A stretch of DNA of 8,985 nt from Nitriliruptoraceae bacterium (GTDB lineage: Bacteria > Actinomycetota > Nitriliruptoria > Nitriliruptorales > Nitriliruptoraceae): the NCBI GenBank assembly GCA_007116505.1, contig SKII01000111.1:1-8985 (forward strand). The letters are read 5' to 3'. A program made the position numbers and the translations under genes. Below the pieces are notes generated by a model. The model did not search any database. It was given only the letters and a program-made list of their open reading frames with translations, and was not told the DNA's origin. The number at the start of each line of letters is the position of its first letter. Position 1 is the first letter of the stretch. This document shows positions 1 through 6,125 of this stretch, piece by piece.

Positions 1-762
1 CGCACGCTCGCGCTGCCCGGCCTCGAGCTCCTCGGCATCCATGCGCACATCGGCTCGCAGGTGTTCGGCACGGACGCGTTCGTCGCGAACGCCGAGGCGC
101 TCGTCGACCTCGCGGCACGCTGGCGCGACGAGCACGGCGTCGAGCTCCGCGACCTCGACCTCGGCGGCGGCATGGGCGTCGCGTACACCGGTGAGGACGA
201 CCCGGTCGACGTCGCCGACGTCGCCGACGCGATGCTCGCCGCCGTGCAGGCCCGAGCGGAGGCGCACGGCCTCGCCGTCCCGACCGTGCTCGTCGAGCCG
301 GGCCGTGCGATCGTCGGCCCGACGACGCTCACCCTCTACCGCGTCGGCGTCGTGAAGGACCTGCCGGGGCTCTCGCGCTGGGTCGCCGTCGACGGTGGCA
401 TGAGCGACAACCTCCGCCCCGCCCTCTACGGCGCGACCCACCCGGTGGTGCTCGCCGGCCGGACGTCGGACGCACCCGACGGGCCCGTCATGCTCGTCGG
501 CAAGCACTGCGAGTCGGGGGACGTGCTCGGGACGGGCCTTCCACTGCCAGGTGACGTCGTCGCAGGCGACCTCGTCGCGATGGCCGTCACCGGCGCCTAC
601 ACGGAGGCGATGGCGTCGAACTACACCCGCCTCCCACGCCCGGCCGCGGTCCTCGTCGAGGGTGGCGTCGCACGCACCATCGTCCGGCGTGAGACCGTCG
701 ACGACCTGCTGCGCCGCGACGTCGCGCTCGACGACGCGGCCTCGCCGGGCGCCGGCGCATGA
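1..762 (+). CDS. lysA: Diaminopimelate decarboxylase, C-terminal part (5' end outside window)
   Basis: PLP-dependent enzyme that decarboxylates meso-2,6-diaminopimelate to L-lysine in the cytoplasm, the last step of lysine synthesis. The frame is open from base 1 and 253 codons are present. The family usually has 420-470 residues, so roughly the first 200 are missing. Visible fold-type III decarboxylase motifs are HAHIGSQ (bases 40-60), the glycine loop GGGMGVAY that holds the PLP phosphate, EPGRAIVG, DGGMSDNLRP, and CESGD, whose cysteine (codon 508-510) is the active-site Cys given by the partner subunit. The C-terminal GAYTEAMASNY carries the conserved substrate-binding Tyr. CESGD and the HIGSQ context favour LysA over ornithine or arginine decarboxylases. 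Its stop TGA (760-762) overlaps the next start as ATGA, which suggests coupled translation. Its place upstream of hom-thrC-thrB fits an aspartate-family cluster. Confidence 0.95.
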   Translation, partial: RTLALPGLELLGIHAHIGSQVFGTDAFVANAEALVDLAARWRDEHGVELRDLDLGGGMGVAYTGEDDPVDVADVADAMLAAVQARAEAHGLAVPTVLVEPGRAIVGPTTLTLYRVGVVKDLPGLSRWVAVDGGMSDNLRPALYGATHPVVLAGRTSDAPDGPVMLVGKHCESGDVLGTGLPLPGDVVAGDLVAMAVTGAYTEAMASNYTRLPRPAAVLVEGGVARTIVRRETVDDLLRRDVALDDAASPGAGA

Positions 763-1664
763 GCGCCGCCGTCACGCGGCGCGACGACGGGGCGGCGCTG
801 CGGACGCTCCGCGTCGGCGTGCACCCCGAGGCGCTCGTGCTGCACGTCGGGACGGACGTGGTCGTGCGCACGCCCGCACGGCCCGACCACCGCGACGGCA
901 ACGTCGTCGACCTCCTCGAGCCGCCCGACCCCACCGCGATCGCCACGCGCATCGAGGGCGTGCGACGGCTCATGGAGCCCATCGGTGTCGCCCACGTGCA
1001 CCTCCGCTACGAGCTCGCCCCCGGGGCAGCCGACGACGACGCGCGCGCGGTGGCGCTGCGCGACGCGGGGCTCACCGTCACCGACCTCCGGGTGCTCGCG
1101 GCCGACCCTGGCGTGCTCCCCGACCGTGCCCCCGCACCACCGGCGAGCGTGACCGTCGAGCGGCTCGCGGGACCCACCGGCGACGTGATCGACGAGCGGC
1201 GCTGGTACGCGGCCGCCGTGCTGGACCGTTACGCCCACGGCGACGACGTCGACACCTGGCGCGGTTGGGACGAGGAGTGGGGCGCATGGGACCGCGGGAG
1301 GGTCACCGCGCTCGCGCGGCTCGGCCGCGCCGAGGTGTGGCTCGCCTCCCGCCACGGCATGCCCGTCGCGACGCTCACGCTGCTCGACGACCACGACGGG
1401 CTCGTCGTCATCGAGGACGCCGTCACCCACCCTGCGCACCGCCGGCGCGGCATCGCCCGCGCGCTGCTCGGTGCCGCGCTCGCCTCGCTGCGGACCTCCC
1501 GTGCCGTCGAGCGGGTCGCCCTCGCCGTCACGCCGGGCGCTCCGGTGGAGACGCTGTACCGCGGGGCCGGCCTCGAGCCGCTGGGGGAGGTGCGCAGCTG
1601 GCTGCGACCCGCCCCCGCCTCAGCCGCTCCTGCGGCCGGTGGGCCGCCGGAGCCGCGGCGGTAG
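759..1664 (+). CDS. Two-domain GNAT-family N-acetyltransferase, substrate unknown
   Basis: Predicted cytoplasmic acetyl-CoA-dependent acyltransferase of 301 residues. The C-terminal half (about 190-285) is a recognisable GNAT domain. A strand-turn-strand (VWLASRHGMPVATLTLL) leads into motif A, VTHPAHRRRGIARALL (222-237), whose RRRGIA is the R/Q-x-x-G-x-A pyrophosphate loop for acetyl-CoA. Motif B follows (254-277) with Tyr267 in ETLYRGAGLEPLG. The first half (about 10-115) has no intact acetyl-CoA loop but resembles the degenerate N-terminal GNAT domain of tandem GNATs (TPARPDHRDGNVVDLL, then HVHLRYEL). The tail (286-301) is Pro/Ala-rich and probably disordered. The ATG sits in the ATGA overlap with lysA and has no good Shine-Dalgarno, so coupling is likely. 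No substrate can be named. The position between lysA and hom might mean a link to amino-acid metabolism or only co-transcription. Confidence 0.85.
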   Translation: MSAAVTRRDDGAALRTLRVGVHPEALVLHVGTDVVVRTPARPDHRDGNVVDLLEPPDPTAIATRIEGVRRLMEPIGVAHVHLRYELAPGAADDDARAVALRDAGLTVTDLRVLAADPGVLPDRAPAPPASVTVERLAGPTGDVIDERRWYAAAVLDRYAHGDDVDTWRGWDEEWGAWDRGRVTALARLGRAEVWLASRHGMPVATLTLLDDHDGLVVIEDAVTHPAHRRRGIARALLGAALASLRTSRAVERVALAVTPGAPVETLYRGAGLEPLGEVRSWLRPAPASAAPAAGGPPEPRR

Positions 1665-1667
1665 GCT
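1662..1667 (+). promoter_or_regulatory. Possible -10 element (TAGGCT) before hom
   Basis: TAGGCT overlaps the GNAT stop codon and matches the TAnnnT pattern of actinobacterial -10 boxes. AT-containing hexamers are rare in this GC-rich DNA. Transcription would start near 1674, just before the hairpin at 1674-1698, leaving a leader of about 47 bases to the hom GTG. I see no convincing -35 at the right distance, so this is a weak call. Confidence 0.25.
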
Positions 1668-1673
1668 CGAGGT

Positions 1674-1698
1674 CGCAGCGCTGCCGGAGCGCGCTGCG
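1674..1698 (+). promoter_or_regulatory. GC-rich hairpin between GNAT and hom
   Basis: CGCAGCGC (1674-1681) and GCGCTGCG (1691-1698) form a perfect 8-bp stem with a 9-base loop. Inside it, GCAGCGCTGC (1675-1684) is itself a perfect 10-base palindrome. The structure lies 22 bases upstream of the hom start and 13 bases before its GGAG. There is no T tract, so it is not a classical intrinsic terminator. It could be a processing or attenuation structure, an operator, or a by-product of high GC. Confidence 0.4.
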
Positions 1699-1711
1699 GA
1701 AGCGTCGGGAC

Positions 1712-1715
1712 GGAG
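1712..1715 (+). promoter_or_regulatory. Ribosome binding site fixing the hom start
   Basis: GGAG ends 5 bases before GTG 1721. The hom frame is open far upstream with no other plausible start near the Rossmann strand, so this site and the protein family together select GTG 1721. Confidence 0.6.
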
Positions 1716-1720
1716 CAGCC

Positions 1721-3031
1721 GTGCAGCCCTCGGGATCGGACGCGGTCGTCCGCGTCGGCCTGCTCGGTGCCGGCACGGTCGGTGGCGGCGTGTGGCGCAT
1801 CCTCCACGAGCACGCCGACACGATCGCCGGACGCACGGGTGCCCGCATCGAGGTCACCCGCGTCGCCGTCCGTGACCGCACCCGCTCGCGCGCCGTCACC
1901 ATCCCCGACGCGATCGTCACCGACGACCCGATGGCGGTCGTCGAGGCGGACGACGTCGACGTCGTCGTCGAGGTGATGGGCGGACGCGAGCCTGCGGGCA
2001 CGCTCATCCGGCGCGCGATCGAGCTCGGCCGTCCGGTGGTCACCGCCAACAAGGAGCTCATCGCCCACGACGGGCCGGCGCTCACCGCCCTCGCGCGGGC
2101 CGCCGGCGTCGACCTCGCCTTCGAGGCGGCCGTCGCCGGAGGCATCCCGATCATCCGTCCGCTGCGCGAGTCGCTCGCCGGCGACCGGGTCACCCGCGTC
2201 GTCGGCATCCTCAACGGGACGACGAACTACATCCTCCCCCGCATGACGGAGGACGGCGCGGACTTCGCCGACGTGCTGGCCGACGCGCAGGCCGCCGGGT
2301 TCGCGGAGGCCGACCCGAGCGCCGACGTCGACGGGCACGACGCGGCCGCGAAGACCGCGATCCTCGCGACGCTCGCGTTCGACGTCGCCGTGCACGCCGA
2401 CGACGTCTACCGCGAGGGCATCCGTGGGGTCACCGCCGCGGACCTCCGCGTCGCCGCACGGCTCGGCTACGTCATCAAGCTCATCGGCGTCGCGAACGTC
2501 GTGGACGGGAGGGTCGGGATGCGCGTCCACCCGGCGATGCTGCCCGCCTCGCATCCGCTCGCGAGCGTGCGGGGCGTGTTCAACGCCGTCTACGTCGAGG
2601 CCGACGCGACCGGACCGCTCATGTTCTACGGCAAGGGCGCCGGCGCGATGCCGACCGGTGCGGCCGTCGTCGGCGACCTCATCGACGCGGCCCGTGGGCT
2701 CGTCCACACGACGACCCGCCCGAGCGACGTGCACGTCGGACCGGCGGAGCTGCGCACCATCGACGAGCTGCGGACGCAGTACTGCGTGCGCCTCGAGGTC
2801 GACGACCGTCCCGGCGTGCTGGCCGAGGTCGCCCGCTCCTTCGGCGCGCACGACGTGTCCATCGCGCAGGTCTGGCAGGACGGTGTCGCCGACGGCGCCG
2901 AGCTCGTCCTCGTCACCCACCGCTCGCGCGAGGCGGACCTGCGTACGACCGTCGACGCGCTCGGCCGTGTCGCGAGCGTCCGCCGCGTCGCCGGGGTCAT
3001 CCGTGTCGAGTCGGAGGCGTTCGTCGCATGA
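1721..3031 (+). CDS. hom: Homoserine dehydrogenase with C-terminal ACT domain
   Basis: NAD(P)H-dependent reduction of L-aspartate 4-semialdehyde to L-homoserine, the branch-point step to threonine and methionine. The protein has 436 residues, normal for the single-function bacterial enzyme. The N-terminal Rossmann domain (about 9-120) starts [15 protein letters not shown] with GxGxxG at 16-21, and TANKE holds Lys111. The catalytic domain (about 130-330) contains [11 protein letters not shown] (162-172) and the family signature around [20 protein letters not shown]. Glu196, Asp207 and Lys211 have the same spacing as Glu208, Asp219 and Lys223 of the yeast enzyme. Residues about 354-430 form an ACT domain ([20 protein letters not shown]), which commonly mediates allosteric feedback by threonine. 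The start is GTG 1721, with GGAG 5 bases upstream. The longer open frame upstream is low-quality translation of lysA and GNAT DNA. It overlaps thrC by ATGA. Confidence 0.96.
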   Translation: MQPSGSDAVVRVGLLGAGTVGGGVWRILHEHADTIAGRTGARIEVTRVAVRDRTRSRAVTIPDAIVTDDPMAVVEADDVDVVVEVMGGREPAGTLIRRAIELGRPVVTANKELIAHDGPALTALARAAGVDLAFEAAVAGGIPIIRPLRESLAGDRVTRVVGILNGTTNYILPRMTEDGADFADVLADAQAAGFAEADPSADVDGHDAAAKTAILATLAFDVAVHADDVYREGIRGVTAADLRVAARLGYVIKLIGVANVVDGRVGMRVHPAMLPASHPLASVRGVFNAVYVEADATGPLMFYGKGAGAMPTGAAVVGDLIDAARGLVHTTTRPSDVHVGPAELRTIDELRTQYCVRLEVDDRPGVLAEVARSFGAHDVSIAQVWQDGVADGAELVLVTHRSREADLRTTVDALGRVASVRRVAGVIRVESEAFVA

Positions 3032-4107
3032 GCGCGACCAGCAGCGTGAGCACGAGCGGCGTGTGGCGTGGCCTCCTCGTCGAGTACGCCGACCGCATGC
3101 CGATCGGCCCCGACACGCCCATCGTGACGCTGAGGGAGGGCGGCACGCCGCTCATCCACTCCGAGTTCCTGTCCGAGCACACCGGCTGCGACGTCCACAT
3201 CAAGTTCGACGGCGCGAACCCGACCGGCTCGTTCAAGGACCGCGGCATGACCGTCGCGATCACGAAGGCGAAGGAGGCCGGCGCGCAGGCCGTCATCTGT
3301 GCGTCGACGGGCAACACGTCGGCCGCCGCGGCCGCCTACGCCGCGAAGGCAGGGCTGACCGCCGCCGTCGTCGTCCCCAAGGGGCGCATCGCGCTCGGCA
3401 AGCTCGCGCAGGCCGTCGTGCACGGCGCGACGGTGCTGCAGGTCGAGGGGAACTTCGCCGACGCGCTCGACGTGTGCCGCGACCTCGCCGCGCGCTACCC
3501 GGTCGAGCTCGTCAACTCGGTGAACCCGTACCGCATCGACGGGCAGCGCACCGCCGCGTGGGAGATCTGCGACCAGCTCGGCCGTGCACCCGACCTGCAC
3601 CTGCTGCCCGTCGGGAACGCGGGGAACATCACCGCCCACTGGCGCGGCTACCGCGAGTACCACGCGGACGGCATCATCGACACGCTGCCGCAGATGCACG
3701 GCTTCCAGGCGGCGAACGCGTCCCCGATCGTCCGCGGCGAGCGCGTCACGAGCCCGAGCACCATCGCGACCGCGATCCGCATCGGCAACCCCGCCTCGTG
3801 GCCGACCGCCGTCGCCGCCGCCGAGGAGTCCGGCGGCTCGATCACCGCGGTCACCGACCGGCAGATCCTCGCCGCCTTCCGGCTCATCGCCCGCAACGGC
3901 GTCTTCGCCGAGCTCGCCTCCACCTCGTCGATCGCAGGGCTGCTGCGCATGCACGAGCAGGGGCTGCTGCCGCGCGGCGCGACAGTCGTGTGCGTGCTCA
4001 CCGGGCACGGCCTCAAGGACCCCGAGTGGGCGATCGCGGGCGCTGCCGACCCGACGACGATCCCCGTCGACGCCGACCATGCGGCGCGGGTGCTGGGGCT
4101 CGCATGA
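3028..4107 (+). CDS. thrC: Threonine synthase
   Basis: PLP enzyme that converts O-phospho-L-homoserine to L-threonine and phosphate, the last step of threonine synthesis, in the cytoplasm. It has 359 residues, the length of the compact actinobacterial/Bacillus-type enzyme rather than the longer E. coli or yeast form. [14 protein letters not shown] (60-73) carries the Schiff-base lysine Lys70. ASTGNTSAA (92-100) is the substrate-binding Asn loop, VGNAGN (195-200) the PLP-phosphate loop, and VLTGHGLKD (323-331) the C-terminal PLP-ring contact. The ATG lies in an ATGA overlap with hom. GGAGG at 3013-3017, 10 bases upstream, supports this start. It also overlaps thrB by ATGA, so hom, thrC and thrB form a coupled unit. 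The fold-type II family includes threonine dehydratase and cysteine synthase, but [15 protein letters not shown] and the neighbours make threonine synthase the clear choice. Confidence 0.97.
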   Translation: MSATSSVSTSGVWRGLLVEYADRMPIGPDTPIVTLREGGTPLIHSEFLSEHTGCDVHIKFDGANPTGSFKDRGMTVAITKAKEAGAQAVICASTGNTSAAAAAYAAKAGLTAAVVVPKGRIALGKLAQAVVHGATVLQVEGNFADALDVCRDLAARYPVELVNSVNPYRIDGQRTAAWEICDQLGRAPDLHLLPVGNAGNITAHWRGYREYHADGIIDTLPQMHGFQAANASPIVRGERVTSPSTIATAIRIGNPASWPTAVAAAEESGGSITAVTDRQILAAFRLIARNGVFAELASTSSIAGLLRMHEQGLLPRGATVVCVLTGHGLKDPEWAIAGAADPTTIPVDADHAARVLGLA

Positions 4108-5084
4108 GCGAGGGGACGGACGGTCCGCTCGTCCACCACACGGTGCAGGTGCCTGCGACCTCGGCGAACCTCGGGGCCGGCTTCGACGCGTTCGGCCTCG
4201 CGCTCGACCTGCACCTCGCCGCCCGCACGCTCGACCGGACGCCCGACGGTCCGCGTGTGGTCAGCCGCGGGCTCGGCGCCGAGCACCTCCCGACCGACGA
4301 CACGAACCTCGTCTGGCGCTCCTTCGCCGGCGCATGCGACGCGCTCGGTCGCGAGGTCCCCGACGTCGCCCTCGAGGTCCACAACCGCATCCCGCTCGAG
4401 CGTGGGCTCGGCTCGTCATCCGCGGCGATCGTCGCCGGCATCGTCCTCGCGCGCAGCGTGACGGGCGCGCCGGTCGGGGAGCCTGAGCTCGTCGAGCTGG
4501 CCGCTGCCATCGAGGGGCATCCCGACAACGTCGCGCCCGCCGTGCTCGGCGGGCTCGTCGCCGGCGCCCGCGGTCCCGCCGGCGGCTTCGTCGTGCGCCG
4601 CATCAACCCGCTGCCCGGGCACGTCGCGCTCGCGCTCGTACCGGACGTCGTGCAGTCGACCGAGGCGTCGCGCGCGACGCTGCCGGACGGGCTCGACCGT
4701 GAGGGGGTCGTCGACCAGGTCGCCCGGGCCGGCCACGTGCTCGTCGGGCTCACCGGTGCCTGGGGCATCGACCCGACGCTCGTCGGCGACCGCCTGCACG
4801 AGCCCGGCCGTACGGCCGCGCTTCCCGACGGCGGCGCGCTGCTCGACGACCTGCGCTCCGACGGGCTGACCGCGTGGCTGTCCGGGTCCGGACCGGTCGT
4901 CGTCGCGCTCGCCCGCGAGGGTGACGCGGCGACCGTCACCCGGGTCCGGGAGCGTGCCGCGGAGGCTGGCAGCGAGCTGCTCGTCCTCGCGCTCGACCGT
5001 CTGGGGGCGCTCGCGTGCCCCGACGGGGGCTGCGCGCTGTCCGGTGTGGGGGGTTGCGCCCAGTGCCCGCGTCAGCGACTATGA
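4104..5084 (+). CDS. thrB: Homoserine kinase (GHMP family) with cysteine-rich C-terminal tail
   Basis: ATP-dependent phosphorylation of L-homoserine to O-phospho-L-homoserine, the substrate of the adjacent ThrC. It has 326 residues, a little longer than the usual 300-315. The N-terminus [21 protein letters not shown] is the typical GHMP start. The ATP loop is [16 protein letters not shown] (97-112). EGHPDNVAP (138-146) contains the Mg/ATP-binding glutamate region. [10 protein letters not shown] (261-270) is GHMP motif 3. The odd part is the last 22 residues or so, [19 protein letters not shown], with Cys305, 310, 318 and 321 (C-x4-C-x7-C-x2-C), which is not part of the GHMP fold as I know it. 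The ATG overlaps the thrC stop as ATGA, with only a weak G-rich stretch (4095-4098) as a possible binding site. The 3' end overlaps the probable promoter of the next operon. Confidence 0.95.
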   Translation: MSEGTDGPLVHHTVQVPATSANLGAGFDAFGLALDLHLAARTLDRTPDGPRVVSRGLGAEHLPTDDTNLVWRSFAGACDALGREVPDVALEVHNRIPLERGLGSSSAAIVAGIVLARSVTGAPVGEPELVELAAAIEGHPDNVAPAVLGGLVAGARGPAGGFVVRRINPLPGHVALALVPDVVQSTEASRATLPDGLDREGVVDQVARAGHVLVGLTGAWGIDPTLVGDRLHEPGRTAALPDGGALLDDLRSDGLTAWLSGSGPVVVALAREGDAATVTRVRERAAEAGSELLVLALDRLGALACPDGGCALSGVGGCAQCPRQRL

Positions 5085-5085
5085 T
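5054..5085 (+). promoter_or_regulatory. Probable promoter for tal-rho-prfA, overlapping the thrB 3' end
   Basis: TATGAT (5080-5085) matches the sigma70/HrdB-type -10 consensus TATAAT at 5 of 6 bases and stands out in very GC-rich DNA. TTGCGC (5054-5059) is a possible -35 with only TTG conserved. The 20-base spacer is longer than the usual 16-19. Transcription would start near 5091-5093, leaving a 5' leader of about 300 bases before tal. The -10 covers the thrB stop codon. No intrinsic terminator is visible between thrB and this site, so read-through from thrB may also supply transcripts. Confidence 0.45.
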
Positions 5086-5389
5086 GGGCACGTAGGGCGC
5101 AGTCGCCCCGCCGACCTCCCCCGACCATCGGGATCGCGAGGCGGCGCGGTCCGACCGGTCGCCTCCCCCTCCGGAACCATGTGCAGGCCCCTCCAGGACC
5201 TGCGGGTGGACGCACAGGGGATGCTCCTCCGGACCACCCGGCCGAGGCCACATCCGGTCGGAGGTCCACGCTCCCGCACTCCGCTCCTCGCCACCGGTGA
5301 GCAGCGACGAGGGCGGCGGCGGAGGTCCCGGTCACGCCCTGCCATCCGGACCACGACGCGTGCGCGCGGGTCCACGAGGGAGGTCCACC
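5086..5389 (+). promoter_or_regulatory. Long gene-free, probably structured 5' leader of tal
   Basis: About 300 bases without a credible gene. Several hairpins can be drawn. A 5-bp stem with a CAGT tetraloop lies at 5095-5108, right at the predicted transcript start. A larger one spans 5109-5146: CGCCG-A-CCTC pairs with GAGGCGGCG with one bulged A, and is capped by CCCGA/TCGGG around a CCA loop. GCAGG/CCTGC pairs at 5183-5203, and GGGTGG (5204-5209) pairs with CCACCC (5234-5239). GACCTCCC (5113-5120) is the exact complement of GGGAGGTC (5378-5385), the tal ribosome binding site. The 8-mer GGAGGTCC occurs three times (5260, 5321, 5379). I recognise no known riboswitch class. High GC makes chance stems common, so the structure needs comparative support. 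Confidence 0.4.
5376..5383 (+). promoter_or_regulatory. Strong ribosome binding site of tal
   Basis: GAGGGAGG lies 6 bases before GTG 5390. It is the best Shine-Dalgarno in the window and fixes the tal start. It rules out an upstream in-frame GTG at 5297, which would add 31 non-conserved residues. Confidence 0.75.
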
Positions 5390-6040
5390 GTGCAGCTCTT
5401 CATCGACAGCGCCAACGTCGACGAGGTCCGTGAGATCGCGTCGTGGGGCGTCCTCTCCGGCGTCACGACGAACCCGTCGCTCGCCGCGAAGGAGGGCCGC
5501 GACTTCACCGAGATGCTCGCCGAGATCTGCGCGGTCGTCGACGGCGACGTCAGCGCCGAGGTCGTCGCGACCGACACCGCCGGGATGCTCGCCGAGGCCG
5601 AGCCGCTGCTCGCCGTCTCCGACAAGGTGACCATCAAGCTGCCGCTGACGCCCGCCGGGCTCGCCGCCTGCCGGGCGCTGAGCGACCGCGGCGTGCGCAC
5701 GAACGTGACCCTCTGCTTCTCACCCACGCAGGCGATCCTCGCCGCGGCCGCCGGCGCGCCCTACGTGTCGCCGTTCGTCGGCCGGGTCGACGACACGGCG
5801 AACGACGGCATCGCGCTGCTCGAGGAGATCTGCTCGGTGTTCCAGACCCACGGCTACGCCACGAAGGTGCTGGCCGCGTCGCTGCGCCACCCGCAGCACG
5901 TCGTGCAGGCCGCGCTGGCCGGCGCCGACGTCGCGACGCTGCCCGCGAAGGTGTTCCACCAGATGGTCCGCCACCCGCTCACCGACCGGGGGCTCGAGCA
6001 GTTCCTGGCCGACTGGGCCGGCTACCGCGGCGGCGCCTGA
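5390..6040 (+). CDS. tal: Transaldolase, short TalC/Fsa-type
   Basis: Moves a dihydroxyacetone unit between sugar phosphates (sedoheptulose 7-phosphate + glyceraldehyde 3-phosphate to erythrose 4-phosphate + fructose 6-phosphate) in the non-oxidative pentose phosphate pathway. At 216 residues it is a single (beta/alpha)8 barrel of the small family shared with fructose-6-phosphate aldolase. Key residues are Asp6 (FIDSAN), GVTTNPS (24-30), Glu57 (SAEVVA), Schiff-base Lys83 (VTIKLPLT), Asn105 and Thr107 (TNVTLCF), Ser127, Phe129 and Arg132 (SPFVGR). Phe129 and Glu57 match Phe178 and Glu96 of E. coli TalB, whereas FsaA has Tyr131 and Gln59 there, so transaldolase is preferred over aldolase. The C-terminus [15 protein letters not shown] closely resembles B. 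subtilis TalC. GTG 5390 is chosen from the family N-terminus and the strong upstream binding site. It lies between thrB and rho and probably starts the second operon. Confidence 0.92.
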   Translation: MQLFIDSANVDEVREIASWGVLSGVTTNPSLAAKEGRDFTEMLAEICAVVDGDVSAEVVATDTAGMLAEAEPLLAVSDKVTIKLPLTPAGLAACRALSDRGVRTNVTLCFSPTQAILAAAAGAPYVSPFVGRVDDTANDGIALLEEICSVFQTHGYATKVLAASLRHPQHVVQAALAGADVATLPAKVFHQMVRHPLTDRGLEQFLADWAGYRGGA

Positions 6041-6045
6041 CCGGA

Positions 6046-6117
6046 CCGCACGACCTACCGCACGACCCATCGCAGCACCCACCGCACGACCCACCGCACC
6101 ACCCACCGCACCACTCG
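6046..6117 (+). repeat. Six imperfect tandem 12-bp repeats, C-rich and G-poor, in the rho leader
   Basis: Six consecutive 12-mers fit the consensus CCGCACGACCCA with one to four changes each. Unit borders are 6046, 6058, 6070, 6082, 6094 and 6106. By hand count the 72 bases hold 41 C, 17 A, 11 G and 3 T. They fill nearly all of the tal-rho gap and end at the rho ribosome binding site. Each unit carries regularly spaced CC/YC dinucleotides and the RNA would have little stable secondary structure. This is the make-up of Rho utilisation (rut) sites, so a role in Rho autoregulation is a reasonable inference. No intrinsic terminator or promoter is visible here. Confidence 0.8.
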
Positions 6118-6122
6118 GAGGA
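6117..6122 (+). promoter_or_regulatory. Ribosome binding site of rho, close to the start
   Basis: GGAGGA lies directly after the 12-bp repeats and ends 3 bases before ATG 6126. The core GGAGG is 4 bases away. This spacing is shorter than usual, but the family N-terminus fits ATG 6126. Confidence 0.65.
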
Positions 6123-6125
6123 CCC

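Noticed and set aside
551..1720. Extension of hom upstream to about 551
   Set aside because: The frame is open but the translation is Arg/Ala-rich nonsense over lysA and the GNAT gene. The family N-terminus and GGAG support GTG 1721.
1229..2920. Long minus-strand open frame of 563 codons opposite GNAT and hom
   Set aside because: Its translation is repetitive Arg/Asp/Gly/Val with no motif, and it runs opposite a well-identified gene. Such shadows are expected in GC-rich DNA.
5081..5095. Tiny ORF (MMGT) at the start of the tal leader
   Set aside because: It overlaps the -10 element and begins before the predicted transcript start, so it would not be on the RNA from that promoter.
5085..5180. 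Intrinsic terminator after thrB
   Set aside because: Hairpins are present but none is followed by a T tract. They fit better as part of the tal leader.
5297..5389. Earlier GTG start for tal giving a 247-residue protein
   Set aside because: The extra residues are not family-like and the strong GAGGGAGG lies 6 bases before GTG 5390.
5390..6040. Annotation as fructose-6-phosphate aldolase (Fsa)
   Set aside because: FsaA has Tyr131 and Gln59 where this protein has Phe129 and Glu57, the transaldolase pattern.
6046..6117. 12-bp repeats read as a CRISPR array or as coding for a His/Pro-rich peptide (PHDPPHHPPHH)
   Set aside because: Units are directly adjacent with no spacers and far too short for CRISPR. 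The peptide frame has no start or binding site and lies after the tal stop.
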